In this document: in pieces, positions 54,962 to 63,423 of the stretch
Layout of the letters: every line of letters starts with the position of its first letter
Position numbering within the stretch: the stretch's first letter is position 1
Assembly (NCBI RefSeq): GCF_024834045.1
Contig: NZ_JANUXW010000002.1
Coordinates: forward strand, 248,001-312,000
Direction: 5' to 3'
DNA: 64,000 nt
DNA from: Neisseria montereyensis
Lineage (GTDB): Bacteria; Pseudomonadota; Gammaproteobacteria; Burkholderiales; Neisseriaceae
Made by a program: the position numbers and the translations under genes
The notes under the pieces: generated by a model
Told to the model about the DNA's origin: nothing
The model's input: only the letters and a program-made list of their open reading frames with translations
Database searches by the model: none

Positions 54962-55449
54962 AGAAATAAACTCCTGATGCGTTTAATGGAATAAACATAC
55001 GGACGACAACATCATATAAAACAAAATAAAAAATCAATATAAAGTAGATTTTTTACATTATTCCCATTGTTATTGTTTGGCTTATTATTTTCATAATAAA
55101 CTTTTAAATACAAATGAAAATCCTTATCATTTTATTTACAGTCAAAAAAACAGTCAATGGTGTTATTAAAGATATTTTTTAACTAAATGATTAATTTGAT
55201 TATTTATTGTCTGAGCGATAGATTGTGTATTTTTCGGTATGATTATAGTGGTTTGAATTGGTATTGATGTGTAAACCAATACTTGCATATGTTTAACTTA
55301 ATATTAATTTTTTAACAAAAAATAAAATTTAAAAATTATTTTTAGCAGTGTTAATTAATTTAGTAGTAAATTATTTATATAGTTTTTTTTTAAATTGATA
55401 TGTTAATGTTAAGTTGTATTTGATGGCGTCTAAAAAAATCACCTGTCCG
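54962..55449. other. AT-rich region upstream of receptor 1
   Basis: About 490 bases of very AT-rich sequence without a gene. Only the Fur-box-like element at 55113-55131 is recognisable. The base composition contrasts with the coding regions on both sides. Confidence 0.6.
55113..55131 (-). promoter_or_regulatory. Fur-box-like operator of receptor 1
   Basis: AATGAAAATCCTTATCATT; its complement AATGATAAGGATTTTCATT fits the dyad AATGATAAT-ATTATCATT closely. About 150 bases before the start codon, and conserved in position in copy 2. Confidence 0.65.
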
Positions 55450-55806
55450 TTAATGGTCAGGGATTCTTTCAAATGGTTTGTTTAAATAAGCGTTGCTTTG
55501 AGTGATATCTAATAGATATGGGGTAGTTGGTTGTTTGCCTACATATCGGTCTGCTGTTGGATAAGGAAGGGCGGTATTATCGATATGGTTGCCGAAGTTT
55601 TGACCGGCCCGATAATAGTTCGTCAACGGGGGAACACCGTATGGGGCAGGGTGGCGGAAAAATTCGGCATTATGCAATAAGGCATTTTGACCAGTTTGGC
55701 CATAGCTATTCCGGTTTCGCTGGTTTGGGGCAGTTGCAGGTTGTTTTTTTACTACCTGCCCGGAGCATCTGCCAACAGGTTTTGTGTATATGCCAATTCT
55801 TGTTTA
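55450..55806 (-). pseudogene. piuC: Decayed second piuC copy
   Basis: Closely matches the piuC region in nucleotide sequence: LRNAEFF becomes MHNAEFF, and YRAGQNFGNHIDN with the His/Asp iron ligands survives. Frameshifts and deletions remove the start region (the sequence jumps from CCAATTCTT into the piuC upstream flank), part of the N-terminal domain, and the C-terminal half with the third ligand and 2-oxoglutarate Arg. It occupies the same place relative to receptor 2 that piuC has to receptor 1. Confidence 0.88.
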
Positions 55807-55837
55807 ATCTGATTCCGGTTAAAACATCAGATTAGAT

Positions 55838-55884
55838 AGGCCGTCTGAAAAGGTTGCCGCTATCCAGTTGTTTTCAGACGGCCT
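55838..55884. repeat. DUS inverted pair, duplicate copy
   Basis: Counterpart of 52650-52696 in the second piuC-receptor unit, with two loop differences. Confidence 0.85.
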
Positions 55885-55897
55885 ATTGCTATGAAGT

Positions 55898-55974
55898 AAA
55901 CCGGTTCGGCATACGTTGGATAGGGATAAATCGGTATGGATTTTATCACTATCCAACGTATGCCGAACCGGTTT
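55898..55974. repeat. Perfect 25-base inverted repeat downstream of receptor 2
   Basis: Arms 55898-55922 and 55950-55974 are exact complements, starting AAACCGGTTCGGCATACG, with a 27-base spacer and a T-run after the right arm. Possible strong terminator or a small mobile-repeat relic. Confidence 0.9.
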
Positions 55975-55996
55975 TTCATAAGGCTACATCTGATGT

Positions 55997-58156
55997 TTAG
56001 AATTTATAACCGAATGTAGCCAATATGGTGCGGCGCTCACCCGGGAAAGCATGCGGGCGGATACCGGATTCGAAATATTTTTTATCAAACAAGTTGTTCA
56101 CGTTCAGCTGTGCACGATAGTTACGGTTTTCATAGCTGACCATGGCGTCTACTAAGGTATACGACGGCAGTTTTTGTAATATGTTAGGATCATAGGTATA
56201 ACGTTTACCAACGTAACGTATGCCCAAACCGGTATTGATGTCGTTGGTTACCCGATAGTTGGCCCACATATTAGCCGTAACTTTGGCGGCTGCTTCGGGG
56301 AATTTGTCGTTCAGTTGGAATGTTGCCGGATCATCTGCTCTCACTTTACCGTTGCTGATTACAACATTACTGATTAAGTTGAGGCGGTCGGTAATGCGTC
56401 CGGTCACACCGGCATCCAGACCGTAAACTTTTACTTCGTCAGCAAAGCCGGCGTTGCGGACATATTGGTTGGTTTTACGCGTATGGAACAGGGCGGCGTT
56501 GACGGTCAGCGCATCGTCAAAGAAAGAATTCTTGGTACCGATTTCAAATGTACGGGTTCTTTCCGGAGCGGAAACCAGTTGGGAGGGGTCCAAGCTGGCC
56601 CAGGCACCTATGACGCGGAAAGTGACCGGCATGGCAGATGTTGAATAGGTGGCATAAACATTACGACCGGGTAGGTAGTCCCAAATCAGGCTGCCGGTAT
56701 AAGTCCATAAATTGTCCGAACGGGAAACCTCTTGGCCGTCGGTTGCCGCTCTATTTTTTGTTTTAATATGGTTATAACGCACGCCGGCAACGGCTTTGAC
56801 AGTCGGCGTCAGCTCGATAATATCGCTTACGCCGAGCCCGACGGTATTGGTTTTGGTTACGGTAGGTTCTACCGGAAGGCGCATGTGGGTAACATTGCCG
56901 GGCGCAAAAGTACCAGTGGCAATATTATAAGGCAGACCGTCACTCAGTGCGGCCGGATTGCCGTCGATAGTGAAAACATGGGCAGGTCTGTAGGTATCAC
57001 GTTTTTCACGTATCAATTCCAATGTGGTTAACAGATCATGTTTGATGCCGCCCGTATCGAATTTATAGTTGAAATTCGTTAGGTTGCTCCATGTGTCGGC
57101 ATTATAAATAATGGTTTTGTAATCACTGAAAATACGGCGTACTTGGGTTCCGTCGGGATTCAGGCGCGGAGCCATGGTAAAAGAGTCGAATTTTGTTTTG
57201 CTGTAGCGCAACGTATTGTCAATACTGGCATTGTCATTAAATTTATGTGTCAGTTTGGCTGTTGCTACCTGATTGTAGCTCTTCTCAGACTCAAGACCGG
57301 GATAACCTATATTGGTATTGAAATAACGATCATCGGCTACGGCCGTTGCCGGTCCGGTTCTTCGATAAGTCACACCTAAATCTGGCGTGTTGTCTTCTTT
57401 TATATATTTGTAACCTAAATCGAGTCGGGTATCTCCGCTTAAACCGAAGGAGACAGTAGGTGCGATACCGAATTTTTTAGTATCGACAGGTTTACGGAAA
57501 GAGTCTCTGCCTTCGCCCATAATATTCAAACGAACGGCTACGTTGTCGTTGAATGCATGATTGTAGTCGCCGGTAAAACGTTTATAACTGCGGCTACCGA
57601 AACCGACGGCAACATCACCGCCGGTTCCTAAATAAGGCATTTTGCTGACTTGGTTGATGACACCGCCTCCTACCCCGCGGCCGAATAAGATACCGGCACT
57701 GCCTTTGAGTACTTCGACATGATCGGTATTGAAGGTATCAGTGTTAAACTGAGCAGAAGAGCCGCGCATACCGTCTTCAAACACGTCGCCCCCGGCATGG
57801 AAGCCACGGATAATCGGAACCTCTGCCTGACCGCCTTCACCTGCTTGGAAAGTAATACCGGCATTTTTTAATGCACTTTTAAGATCGGAGGTTGCTTGGT
57901 CTTTCATTAATTGTTGGTTGATGACGGTTGCACTTTGTGGAATTTCCTGTACATCCTGTAAGCGTTTGCCGATGGTGGTATCCGGCGCTTCATAACCACT
58001 GCGGATAGGTCTGTTATCGCGGACATTAATAGTTCCAAGTTCTGTTGTGGAATCTGCCGCCAAGGCCGGGTTCATAGTGGCTGCCAGTAAGCCGACACCT
58101 AAAGCCATGGAGTTTTTACGGGTGCTGGTTATTATTACATGTGTTTTTTTCTTCAT
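55997..58156 (-). CDS. TonB-dependent catecholate siderophore receptor (Fiu/PiuA type), copy 2
   Basis: A 719-residue paralogue of the 52805-54961 product, with the same signal peptide pattern, plug motifs (IPQSATVINQQLMKDQ, VEVLKGSAGILFGRGVGGGVINQ) and terminal LATFGYKF. Most positions are identical; differences concentrate in external-loop regions, for example near residues 260-290 and 385-450. The start at 58156 has GGAG upstream and matches copy 1; an in-frame ATG 17 codons upstream is not used in copy 1. It may have diverged in ligand range (inference). Confidence 0.92.
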   Translation of the reverse strand: MKKKTHVIITSTRKNSMALGVGLLAATMNPALAADSTTELGTINVRDNRPIRSGYEAPDTTIGKRLQDVQEIPQSATVINQQLMKDQATSDLKSALKNAGITFQAGEGGQAEVPIIRGFHAGGDVFEDGMRGSSAQFNTDTFNTDHVEVLKGSAGILFGRGVGGGVINQVSKMPYLGTGGDVAVGFGSRSYKRFTGDYNHAFNDNVAVRLNIMGEGRDSFRKPVDTKKFGIAPTVSFGLSGDTRLDLGYKYIKEDNTPDLGVTYRRTGPATAVADDRYFNTNIGYPGLESEKSYNQVATAKLTHKFNDNASIDNTLRYSKTKFDSFTMAPRLNPDGTQVRRIFSDYKTIIYNADTWSNLTNFNYKFDTGGIKHDLLTTLELIREKRDTYRPAHVFTIDGNPAALSDGLPYNIATGTFAPGNVTHMRLPVEPTVTKTNTVGLGVSDIIELTPTVKAVAGVRYNHIKTKNRAATDGQEVSRSDNLWTYTGSLIWDYLPGRNVYATYSTSAMPVTFRVIGAWASLDPSQLVSAPERTRTFEIGTKNSFFDDALTVNAALFHTRKTNQYVRNAGFADEVKVYGLDAGVTGRITDRLNLISNVVISNGKVRADDPATFQLNDKFPEAAAKVTANMWANYRVTNDINTGLGIRYVGKRYTYDPNILQKLPSYTLVDAMVSYENRNYRAQLNVNNLFDKKYFESGIRPHAFPGERRTILATFGYKF

Positions 58157-58957
58157 GGGGCTAGTCTCCTGGTGTGTAATGAAATAAACATATTGATAAC
58201 AACACACAAAATCGAATTAAAATTTAATTGATTCACTTTCTATTTCCATCTTTATTTTTACGATTTATTATCATCATAATAAACTTCATGTGAAAATAAA
58301 AATCTTTATCATATTAATCTGAGTAAAAATGTTAGTCAATTATTTTAGAATTAATTTTTCTTTAATAGTATGATTTAATTATATATTTATTTTTATTTAT
58401 ATAATAATTATATTTATTATCAATAACAGTATTAAATATATGTTAATTTTTTATAAGTTTTTTAAGTTAATTTATTTCATTTTCTTTTTAATTATATTAA
58501 TAAGTTAATGATATGTTATATACTCCAATATGATTTTTCATAAAAATAAAAAATGAACGGTACATTTTTTAAGACTTACAGTGGATTTCATAGTATTTCC
58601 ACAAAGTACAATTCGGCTAATACCAAAAATATTTTTGCGTATAGCCTTGTGCTATGTTGTTTTTGAAGTATCGGATACGATTTCGGGGCACATTTTGTTT
58701 TTAAATTTTTTAAATGCTGAAAACGATAATTTATCGCATATATTAGATTTTCCAGAGTTTTAACTCGAAAATTTTTCTAGATCTTGATGTTAATTTTATA
58801 TATTTAAATCATTGACTTATCGTTAATTTTAATGATTTCGGCGGATAAACCACTTGTTTAATAAGATTCCGGATATATGTTAGACGCAATACTAGAGAGC
58901 CGTTTAATAGGCTGATAATTAATCAGTAACGAATACATACCATTTTAGGAGATAATT
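58157..58957. other. 800-base AT-rich region between receptor 2 and pirin
   Basis: Extremely AT-rich, especially 58208-58560. A Fur-box-like element is at 58295-58312. An open frame at 58581-58763 on the plus strand (60 codons, GTG start, VDFIVFPQSTIRL...) has no ribosome site and no family I know; it may be a remnant. A TAGGAGATAAT sequence before 58958 is the pirin ribosome site. Confidence 0.5.
58295..58312 (-). promoter_or_regulatory. Fur-box-like operator of receptor 2
   Basis: AATAAAAATCTTTATCAT, aligned with the copy 1 element at 55113 but with a poorer left half. Confidence 0.5.
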
Positions 58958-59848
58958 ATGACAAATATTGTGAAAAATGATGTGGTTGTGAAACAATCCC
59001 GTCAAATTGAATTCTTATATGCAGGTGTGGAAACGCAAGATGGTGCAGGTGTAAAACTTACCCGTGTATTAACCCATCAATTACAAAAACGTTTAGACCC
59101 GTATTTGATGTTGGACAACTTCAAAAGTGATAACCCTGACGATTATATTGCCGGTTTCCCCAGCCACCCGCACCGTGGATTTGAAACCATCACTTATATG
59201 ATAACCGGACGTATGCGTCATAAAGACAGTGCCGGTCATGAAGGTTTATTGGAAAATGGCGGTGTTCAATGGATGACGGCGGCAAGAGGTGTTATCCATT
59301 CAGAACTGCCGGAACAAGAAGATGGTGAAATGGACGGCTTCCAACTTTGGTTGAACCTGCCTGCTAAAGATAAAATGAAAGATCCTTGGTACAGAGATTT
59401 CCAAAGTGCAGACCTGCCTAAATTTGAAACTGAAAATGGTACTAAAGTAACCGTGATTGCCGGTGAATCAAATGGTGTTCAAGGCGCGGTAACGCGTGAA
59501 GTAACGGAACCTAACTATTTGGATATCCATTTGCCGGCAGGTGCAACGTTCAAACATAACATTCCGGCAGACCACAATGGCTTCCTCTTTATATATGAAG
59601 GCAGTGCGACTGTTGCAGGTCAAAAATTACCGATTAAACATATGGCCGTCTTAAAAAATGATGACAATGCCGACGGTATTGTTATTGAAGCTGATAAAGA
59701 TCAGGCAACTAAACTGATTCTTGTTACCGGCCGCCCATTAAACGAACCTATTGTTCAATACGGCCCGTTTGTGATGAACAAAGAACAAGAAATCGTTCAA
59801 GCAATGAGAGACTATCAAAGTGGTCAGTTTGGTGAAACTGCCGCTTAA
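58958..59848 (+). CDS. Pirin family protein
   Basis: A 296-residue bicupin. The N-terminal cupin has the pirin signature FPSHPHRGFETITYMITGRMRHKDSAG (near residues 69-95) with the metal-binding His residues, and GGVQWMTAARGVIHSE follows. Bacterial pirins include quercetinases (YhhW) and metabolic regulators; the role here is unknown. TAGGAG eight bases upstream sets the start. It is flanked upstream by AT-rich sequence and is followed by two stacked hairpins. Confidence 0.92.
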   Translation: MTNIVKNDVVVKQSRQIEFLYAGVETQDGAGVKLTRVLTHQLQKRLDPYLMLDNFKSDNPDDYIAGFPSHPHRGFETITYMITGRMRHKDSAGHEGLLENGGVQWMTAARGVIHSELPEQEDGEMDGFQLWLNLPAKDKMKDPWYRDFQSADLPKFETENGTKVTVIAGESNGVQGAVTREVTEPNYLDIHLPAGATFKHNIPADHNGFLFIYEGSATVAGQKLPIKHMAVLKNDDNADGIVIEADKDQATKLILVTGRPLNEPIVQYGPFVMNKEQEIVQAMRDYQSGQFGETAA

Positions 59849-59867
59849 TCGGATAACACGCTAATAT

Positions 59868-59911
59868 AAATTTATCCCTTTGAATTCGATTGGATTCAAG
59901 GGGATAAATTT
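59868..59911. terminator. Hairpin terminator 1 after pirin
   Basis: Eighteen-base arms AAATTTATCCCTTTGAAT and near complement (one G-U pair), 8-base loop. Confidence 0.8.
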
Positions 59912-59914
59912 AAA

Positions 59915-59954
59915 AAAAGAGAGTAAAACGCATCGGTGTGTTTTACTCTCTTTT
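59915..59954. terminator. Hairpin terminator 2, between pirin and phoH
   Basis: Fifteen-base arms AAAAGAGAGTAAAAC/GTTTTACTCTCTTTT with a 10-base loop, usable from both strands; stacked directly after terminator 1 between convergent genes. Confidence 0.85.
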
Positions 59955-60037
59955 ATTGTTGAATACACGATGAATTCTTATCAATAAAACTTTACGCAAG
60001 CAGTCAGCCTGCTTTGAAAACAGATAGGTTAGGAACG

Positions 60038-60997
60038 TTATGCTTCCGCTTCATCCGCCGCATCGTAAGCTTCGACAATTTTTTGTACCAACGGATGTCG
60101 CACAACGTCTTCACTGGTGAAAGTGTGGAAATATAAGCCTTCGATTCCGGCCAGTTTTTCTTTGGCATCTTTTAAACCGGATTTGATATTGCGCGGTAAG
60201 TCGATTTGACTGATATCGCCGGTAATTACGGCTTTGGCACCGAATCCGATACGGGTTAGGAACATTTTCATTTGTTCGGGCGTGGTGTTTTGTGCTTCAT
60301 CAAGAATCACATAGGCGCCGTTGAGTGTACGGCCGCGCATATAGGCAAGCGGGGCGATTTCGATTAGGCCTTTTTCGAGCAGTTTACCGACGCGGTCGAA
60401 CCCCATTAAATCATAAAGTGCATCGTAAAGCGGGCGCAGGTAGGGATCGACTTTTTGTGCTAAATCTCCCGGCAGAAAGCCGAGTTTTTCACCGGCTTCA
60501 ACGGCGGGGCGGACGAGGATAATACGTTCGATTTGGTGTTTTTCCATCGCATCGACGGCGGCGGCAACAGCTAGATAGGTTTTGCCCGTACCGGCAGGCC
60601 CTAAACCGAACACAATATCATGGTTGAGTAGGGCGCGGATATAGCCGTTTTGACGGGGTGTCCGCCCGCCGATACTGCCGCGTTTGGTACGCAGATAATA
60701 TTGTTGATCGTGGTGCTTTTCTTGGTGCTGTTCATCGGCGGTTTTGGCTTCGACGGCGGCAAGCCGGATATCGTTGTCTTCCAAGTCGCGTTTTTCGGCA
60801 AGTCCGGCCAGTGCAATGAGGGCGCGGCGGCCGGCATGTGCCAATTCGCCTAAAAAAGTAAAGTTGGAAAAACGTCGGCTGATTTCAATATCCAGCGCTT
60901 GGGCGAGGGTGTTGAGGTTGTGGTCGAGTGCGCCGCATAAGCGTTGCAATACGGTATTGTCGATATCATCGAATTGAAGGTGAACGGTGTGGGTCAT
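60038..60997 (-). CDS. PhoH family ATPase (PhoL/YbeZ)
   Basis: A 319-residue P-loop ATPase. Walker A GPAGTGKT is near residues 132-139 and the Walker B-like VILDEAQNTTPEQMK near residues 229-243, with TGDISQIDLP after it. YbeZ/PhoL proteins act with the ribosome-processing RNase YbeY; ybeY is usually adjacent but is not found here. The C-terminus is acidic (AYDAADEAEA). Confidence 0.92.
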   Translation of the reverse strand: MTHTVHLQFDDIDNTVLQRLCGALDHNLNTLAQALDIEISRRFSNFTFLGELAHAGRRALIALAGLAEKRDLEDNDIRLAAVEAKTADEQHQEKHHDQQYYLRTKRGSIGGRTPRQNGYIRALLNHDIVFGLGPAGTGKTYLAVAAAVDAMEKHQIERIILVRPAVEAGEKLGFLPGDLAQKVDPYLRPLYDALYDLMGFDRVGKLLEKGLIEIAPLAYMRGRTLNGAYVILDEAQNTTPEQMKMFLTRIGFGAKAVITGDISQIDLPRNIKSGLKDAKEKLAGIEGLYFHTFTSEDVVRHPLVQKIVEAYDAADEAEA

Positions 60998-61215
60998 GCG
61001 GTTTTTATATTTCTCATAAAATTAAAAATAGATATATGCGTTATAAGGTTTAAGTGTGGAAAAATCAAGGCCGTCTGAAAAATTTCCTGTCGATTGAATA
61101 GATTATTAATCTTTGATGGGTAATGCATTCGTGCCTATGACGAATAATTTAGGAAAATTTTGTTTAATCATGCCATGCCGAGTTGGATTTTGTGCTATAA
61201 ATACCCTGTTATTAA

Positions 61216-61234
61216 ATACAAATCATTATCAAGA
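61216..61234 (+). promoter_or_regulatory. Fur-box-like element upstream of hemS
   Basis: ATACAAATCATTATCAAGA; the complement contains TTGATAATGATTT, matching two GATAAT-type hexamers of the Fur consensus. Confidence 0.6.
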
Positions 61235-61264
61235 GCTATTGTTCTATTTTTAGGGTTTTGCAAT

Positions 61265-61283
61265 AGTGATGATAATGGTTTAA
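61265..61283 (+). promoter_or_regulatory. Second Fur-box-like element upstream of hemS
   Basis: AGTGATGATAATGGTTTAA; contains GATGATAATG, a partial Fur match 49 bases from the first. Confidence 0.4.
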
Positions 61284-61477
61284 TGATTTCTTTGTCGTAT
61301 CCGGTTTGATAGCGGATGGCAGTATTTTGCCCGTGCAGATTGTGATATTGGCAAGGATAAAGATAATGTGTTTCAGACGGCCCATTATTATGTCATTTTT
61401 ATGTTAAATGCTATATGGTGCTTGTGCAGCATAAGAGGCCGTCTGAAATAATAGATGTAAAAGAAAAGGAAAAACTA

Positions 61478-62539
61478 ATGGCGAATCTCTGGCAACAATA
61501 CCAAGAGAATAAGGCAAATAAACAAGGTATGTATTTTCCGCGTGAGGCTGCGGCTGATTTAGGTGTGAGCGAAGGTGAATTAATGGCCGATGCGCCTAAA
61601 ACGGTTTATTTGGGCGGTAAGTCTAATGTGCGCGGTATTGTGTTGAAATTGCATACGTTGGGGCAGATACAGAGTATTGTCCGCAACAGTCTTTGCGTAC
61701 ATGAAAAACAGGGTCTATATGAAAATGTGAGCATATCCGAAAGTTCGGGTATTGCAGTGAACCCGGGCGGTATCGATCTGCGTATTTTCGCCAGCCGTTG
61801 GCATCATGTGTTGGCGGTGGAAAGTGTGGGCGAACATGGCAAAGTAAGCCGTTCGATTCAATTCTATGATGAGTTTGGTACGGCACTTCAAAAGGTTTTT
61901 TTAATTGAAGAAAACAAGGATGCCGAATGGCATGCTTTTATCGAAGCGTTTAAAACGGCTGACAAACCGGTATTTCAGAAGGGTGAATTGCCTGAAGTAT
62001 CCATGCCCCGATTGGCTGAAGGGCATGAAAAAGCCTTTCAGGAGCGTTGGAATGAGCTGAAGGATGTGCATCATTTTAATGGTATTCTGGAAACATTCGG
62101 TATCGACCGTCAGGAATCATACCGTCATGCCCCGCCCGGCGGAGCCAAGCAGGTCGGCGTGGAAGTTTGGCAGGCGGCACTGGAAGCAGTGCGGGATAAA
62201 GGCATGGAAATTATGATTTTTTCGGGCAACCGCGGTATCGTGCAGATTCAAACCGGCAAAGTTCATAATGTTGTTCGTGCCCGTGGTTATTTGAATGTAC
62301 TCGATGGTAAAGAAGAAGGCTTCAGCATGCATTTGAAAGATGATGAAATCGTTGAAAGCTGGATTGTGCGCCGTCCGACACGCGATGGCTTTATTACCTG
62401 TATCGAGGGTTTCGACAGCCGCCGTAAAACGGTGATTCAGTTGTTTGGTAAACGTAAAGAAGGTGAAACGGAACAAGCGGTATGGCGTGAAATAACCGAT
62501 GCGTTATGGCAGGGGCCGTCTGAAACCGATTCAAATTAA
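61478..62539 (+). CDS. hemS: Hemin-degrading factor / haem chaperone HemS (ChuS/HmuS family)
   Basis: A 353-residue cytoplasmic protein with two tandem HemS/ChuS repeats (about 30-175 and 200-345). LGQIQSIVRNSLCVHEK in the first half and IMIFSGNRGIVQIQTGKVHNVV in the second are repeat signatures. Members carry haem from the HmuTUV transporter and some degrade it. I chose ATG 61478 after AAGGA; the frame upstream passes through a DUS. A DUS core also codes the C-terminal GPSETDSN (about 62514-62525). It is followed after 20 bases by hmuT. Confidence 0.9.
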   Translation: MANLWQQYQENKANKQGMYFPREAAADLGVSEGELMADAPKTVYLGGKSNVRGIVLKLHTLGQIQSIVRNSLCVHEKQGLYENVSISESSGIAVNPGGIDLRIFASRWHHVLAVESVGEHGKVSRSIQFYDEFGTALQKVFLIEENKDAEWHAFIEAFKTADKPVFQKGELPEVSMPRLAEGHEKAFQERWNELKDVHHFNGILETFGIDRQESYRHAPPGGAKQVGVEVWQAALEAVRDKGMEIMIFSGNRGIVQIQTGKVHNVVRARGYLNVLDGKEEGFSMHLKDDEIVESWIVRRPTRDGFITCIEGFDSRRKTVIQLFGKRKEGETEQAVWREITDALWQGPSETDSN

Positions 62540-62559
62540 AAATTAAAGGATATAAAGAG

Positions 62560-63351
62560 ATGAAAAAAACCATATTTGCTGTTGCCGTTTTATGCGCGGT
62601 GCTTCCAACTGCCTATGCGCAACGTATTGTGGTGATGTCGCCCGATGTGACCGATATTGTGGTGGCTTTGGGCGGTACCAATGAGATTGTCGGCCGAGAT
62701 CAAACGACTCAAAATCCGGCGGTAAAAAATAAGCCGGTTATCGGTATTTACCGCCAATTGAATGTCGAACCGATTATTGCGGCTAAACCGGATTTGGCCA
62801 TTGGTTCGTGGATGGTTCAGCCTGTCAGTATTTTCGACCGTTTGAAAGGCGTTGGTGTTAATGCAGTGAATGTGGCGCCTAAAGACGATTTGGCTTCTTA
62901 TCCGCAAGCCATTCGTACCGTAGGCCGGTTAATGAATAAAACGGCGCAAGCCAATGCACTAGCCGGTAAATGGCAGGCACAAATGAAGCAACAGCCGAAA
63001 AACGGCAAACGTTATTTATTTAGTTATGACGGCCGCCTTGTTGCCGGTAAAAATACCGCAGCCGATGAAATTATCAGAAGTGCCGGTGGTATTAATGCGG
63101 CATCTAACCTTGACGGTATGAAACCGTTGACGCGCGAAGCGTGGATTGCAGCTAAGCCGGATGTGATTATTATCGCCGACCATAATATGAAGCTGGTGGG
63201 CAGTGCCAAACAGTTTGCCGCCCGCCCTGAGATAGCCGGAAGCAATGCGGCCAAAAACGGCAAAATCTATTTCTGGAAAGCCAATGATATGTTCCGTTAT
63301 GGTTTGGATACCCCGCAAGTGGTGCGTAAATTGAACGGGCTGGCAAAATAA
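62560..63351 (+). CDS. hmuT: Periplasmic haem-binding protein HmuT
   Basis: A 263-residue class III binding protein with a Sec signal peptide (cleavage after AYA, near residue 20). VVMSPDVTDIVVALGGTNEIVGRDQTT and a GIYRQLNVEPIIAAKPDL segment match HmuT/BhuT/ShuT, which carry haem through the periplasm. A Tyr in GIYRQL (near residue 66) is a candidate haem ligand. It lies between hemS and the hmuU permease in one operon; AAAGGA precedes the start. Confidence 0.92.
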   Translation: MKKTIFAVAVLCAVLPTAYAQRIVVMSPDVTDIVVALGGTNEIVGRDQTTQNPAVKNKPVIGIYRQLNVEPIIAAKPDLAIGSWMVQPVSIFDRLKGVGVNAVNVAPKDDLASYPQAIRTVGRLMNKTAQANALAGKWQAQMKQQPKNGKRYLFSYDGRLVAGKNTAADEIIRSAGGINAASNLDGMKPLTREAWIAAKPDVIIIADHNMKLVGSAKQFAARPEIAGSNAAKNGKIYFWKANDMFRYGLDTPQVVRKLNGLAK

Positions 63352-63369
63352 TACGGCCAGCCGATTCGG

Positions 63370-63400
63370 AAGGCCGTCTGAAATCATTTCAGACGGCCTT
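63370..63400 (+). terminator. DUS hairpin between hmuT and hmuU
   Basis: Fifteen-base arms with one-base loop inside a same-strand operon; only a short T stretch follows, so it may attenuate or stabilise the upstream mRNA instead of fully ending it. Confidence 0.6.
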
Positions 63401-63423
63401 ATTGAATTTGGTGGGGATAAATA

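Larger units (their letters stand above)
60998..61477. other. Intergenic region phoH-hemS with Fur-like sites
   Basis: About 480 bases without a gene, AT-rich in parts. Two Fur-box-like stretches are listed separately. Two DUS copies lie near 61068-61079 and 61434-61445, the latter just before the hemS ribosome site. Confidence 0.6.

Noticed and set aside
55240-55270. Possible Correia element end (ATTATAGTGG...)
   Set aside because: Only about ten bases match the Correia terminal sequence and no opposite end was found.
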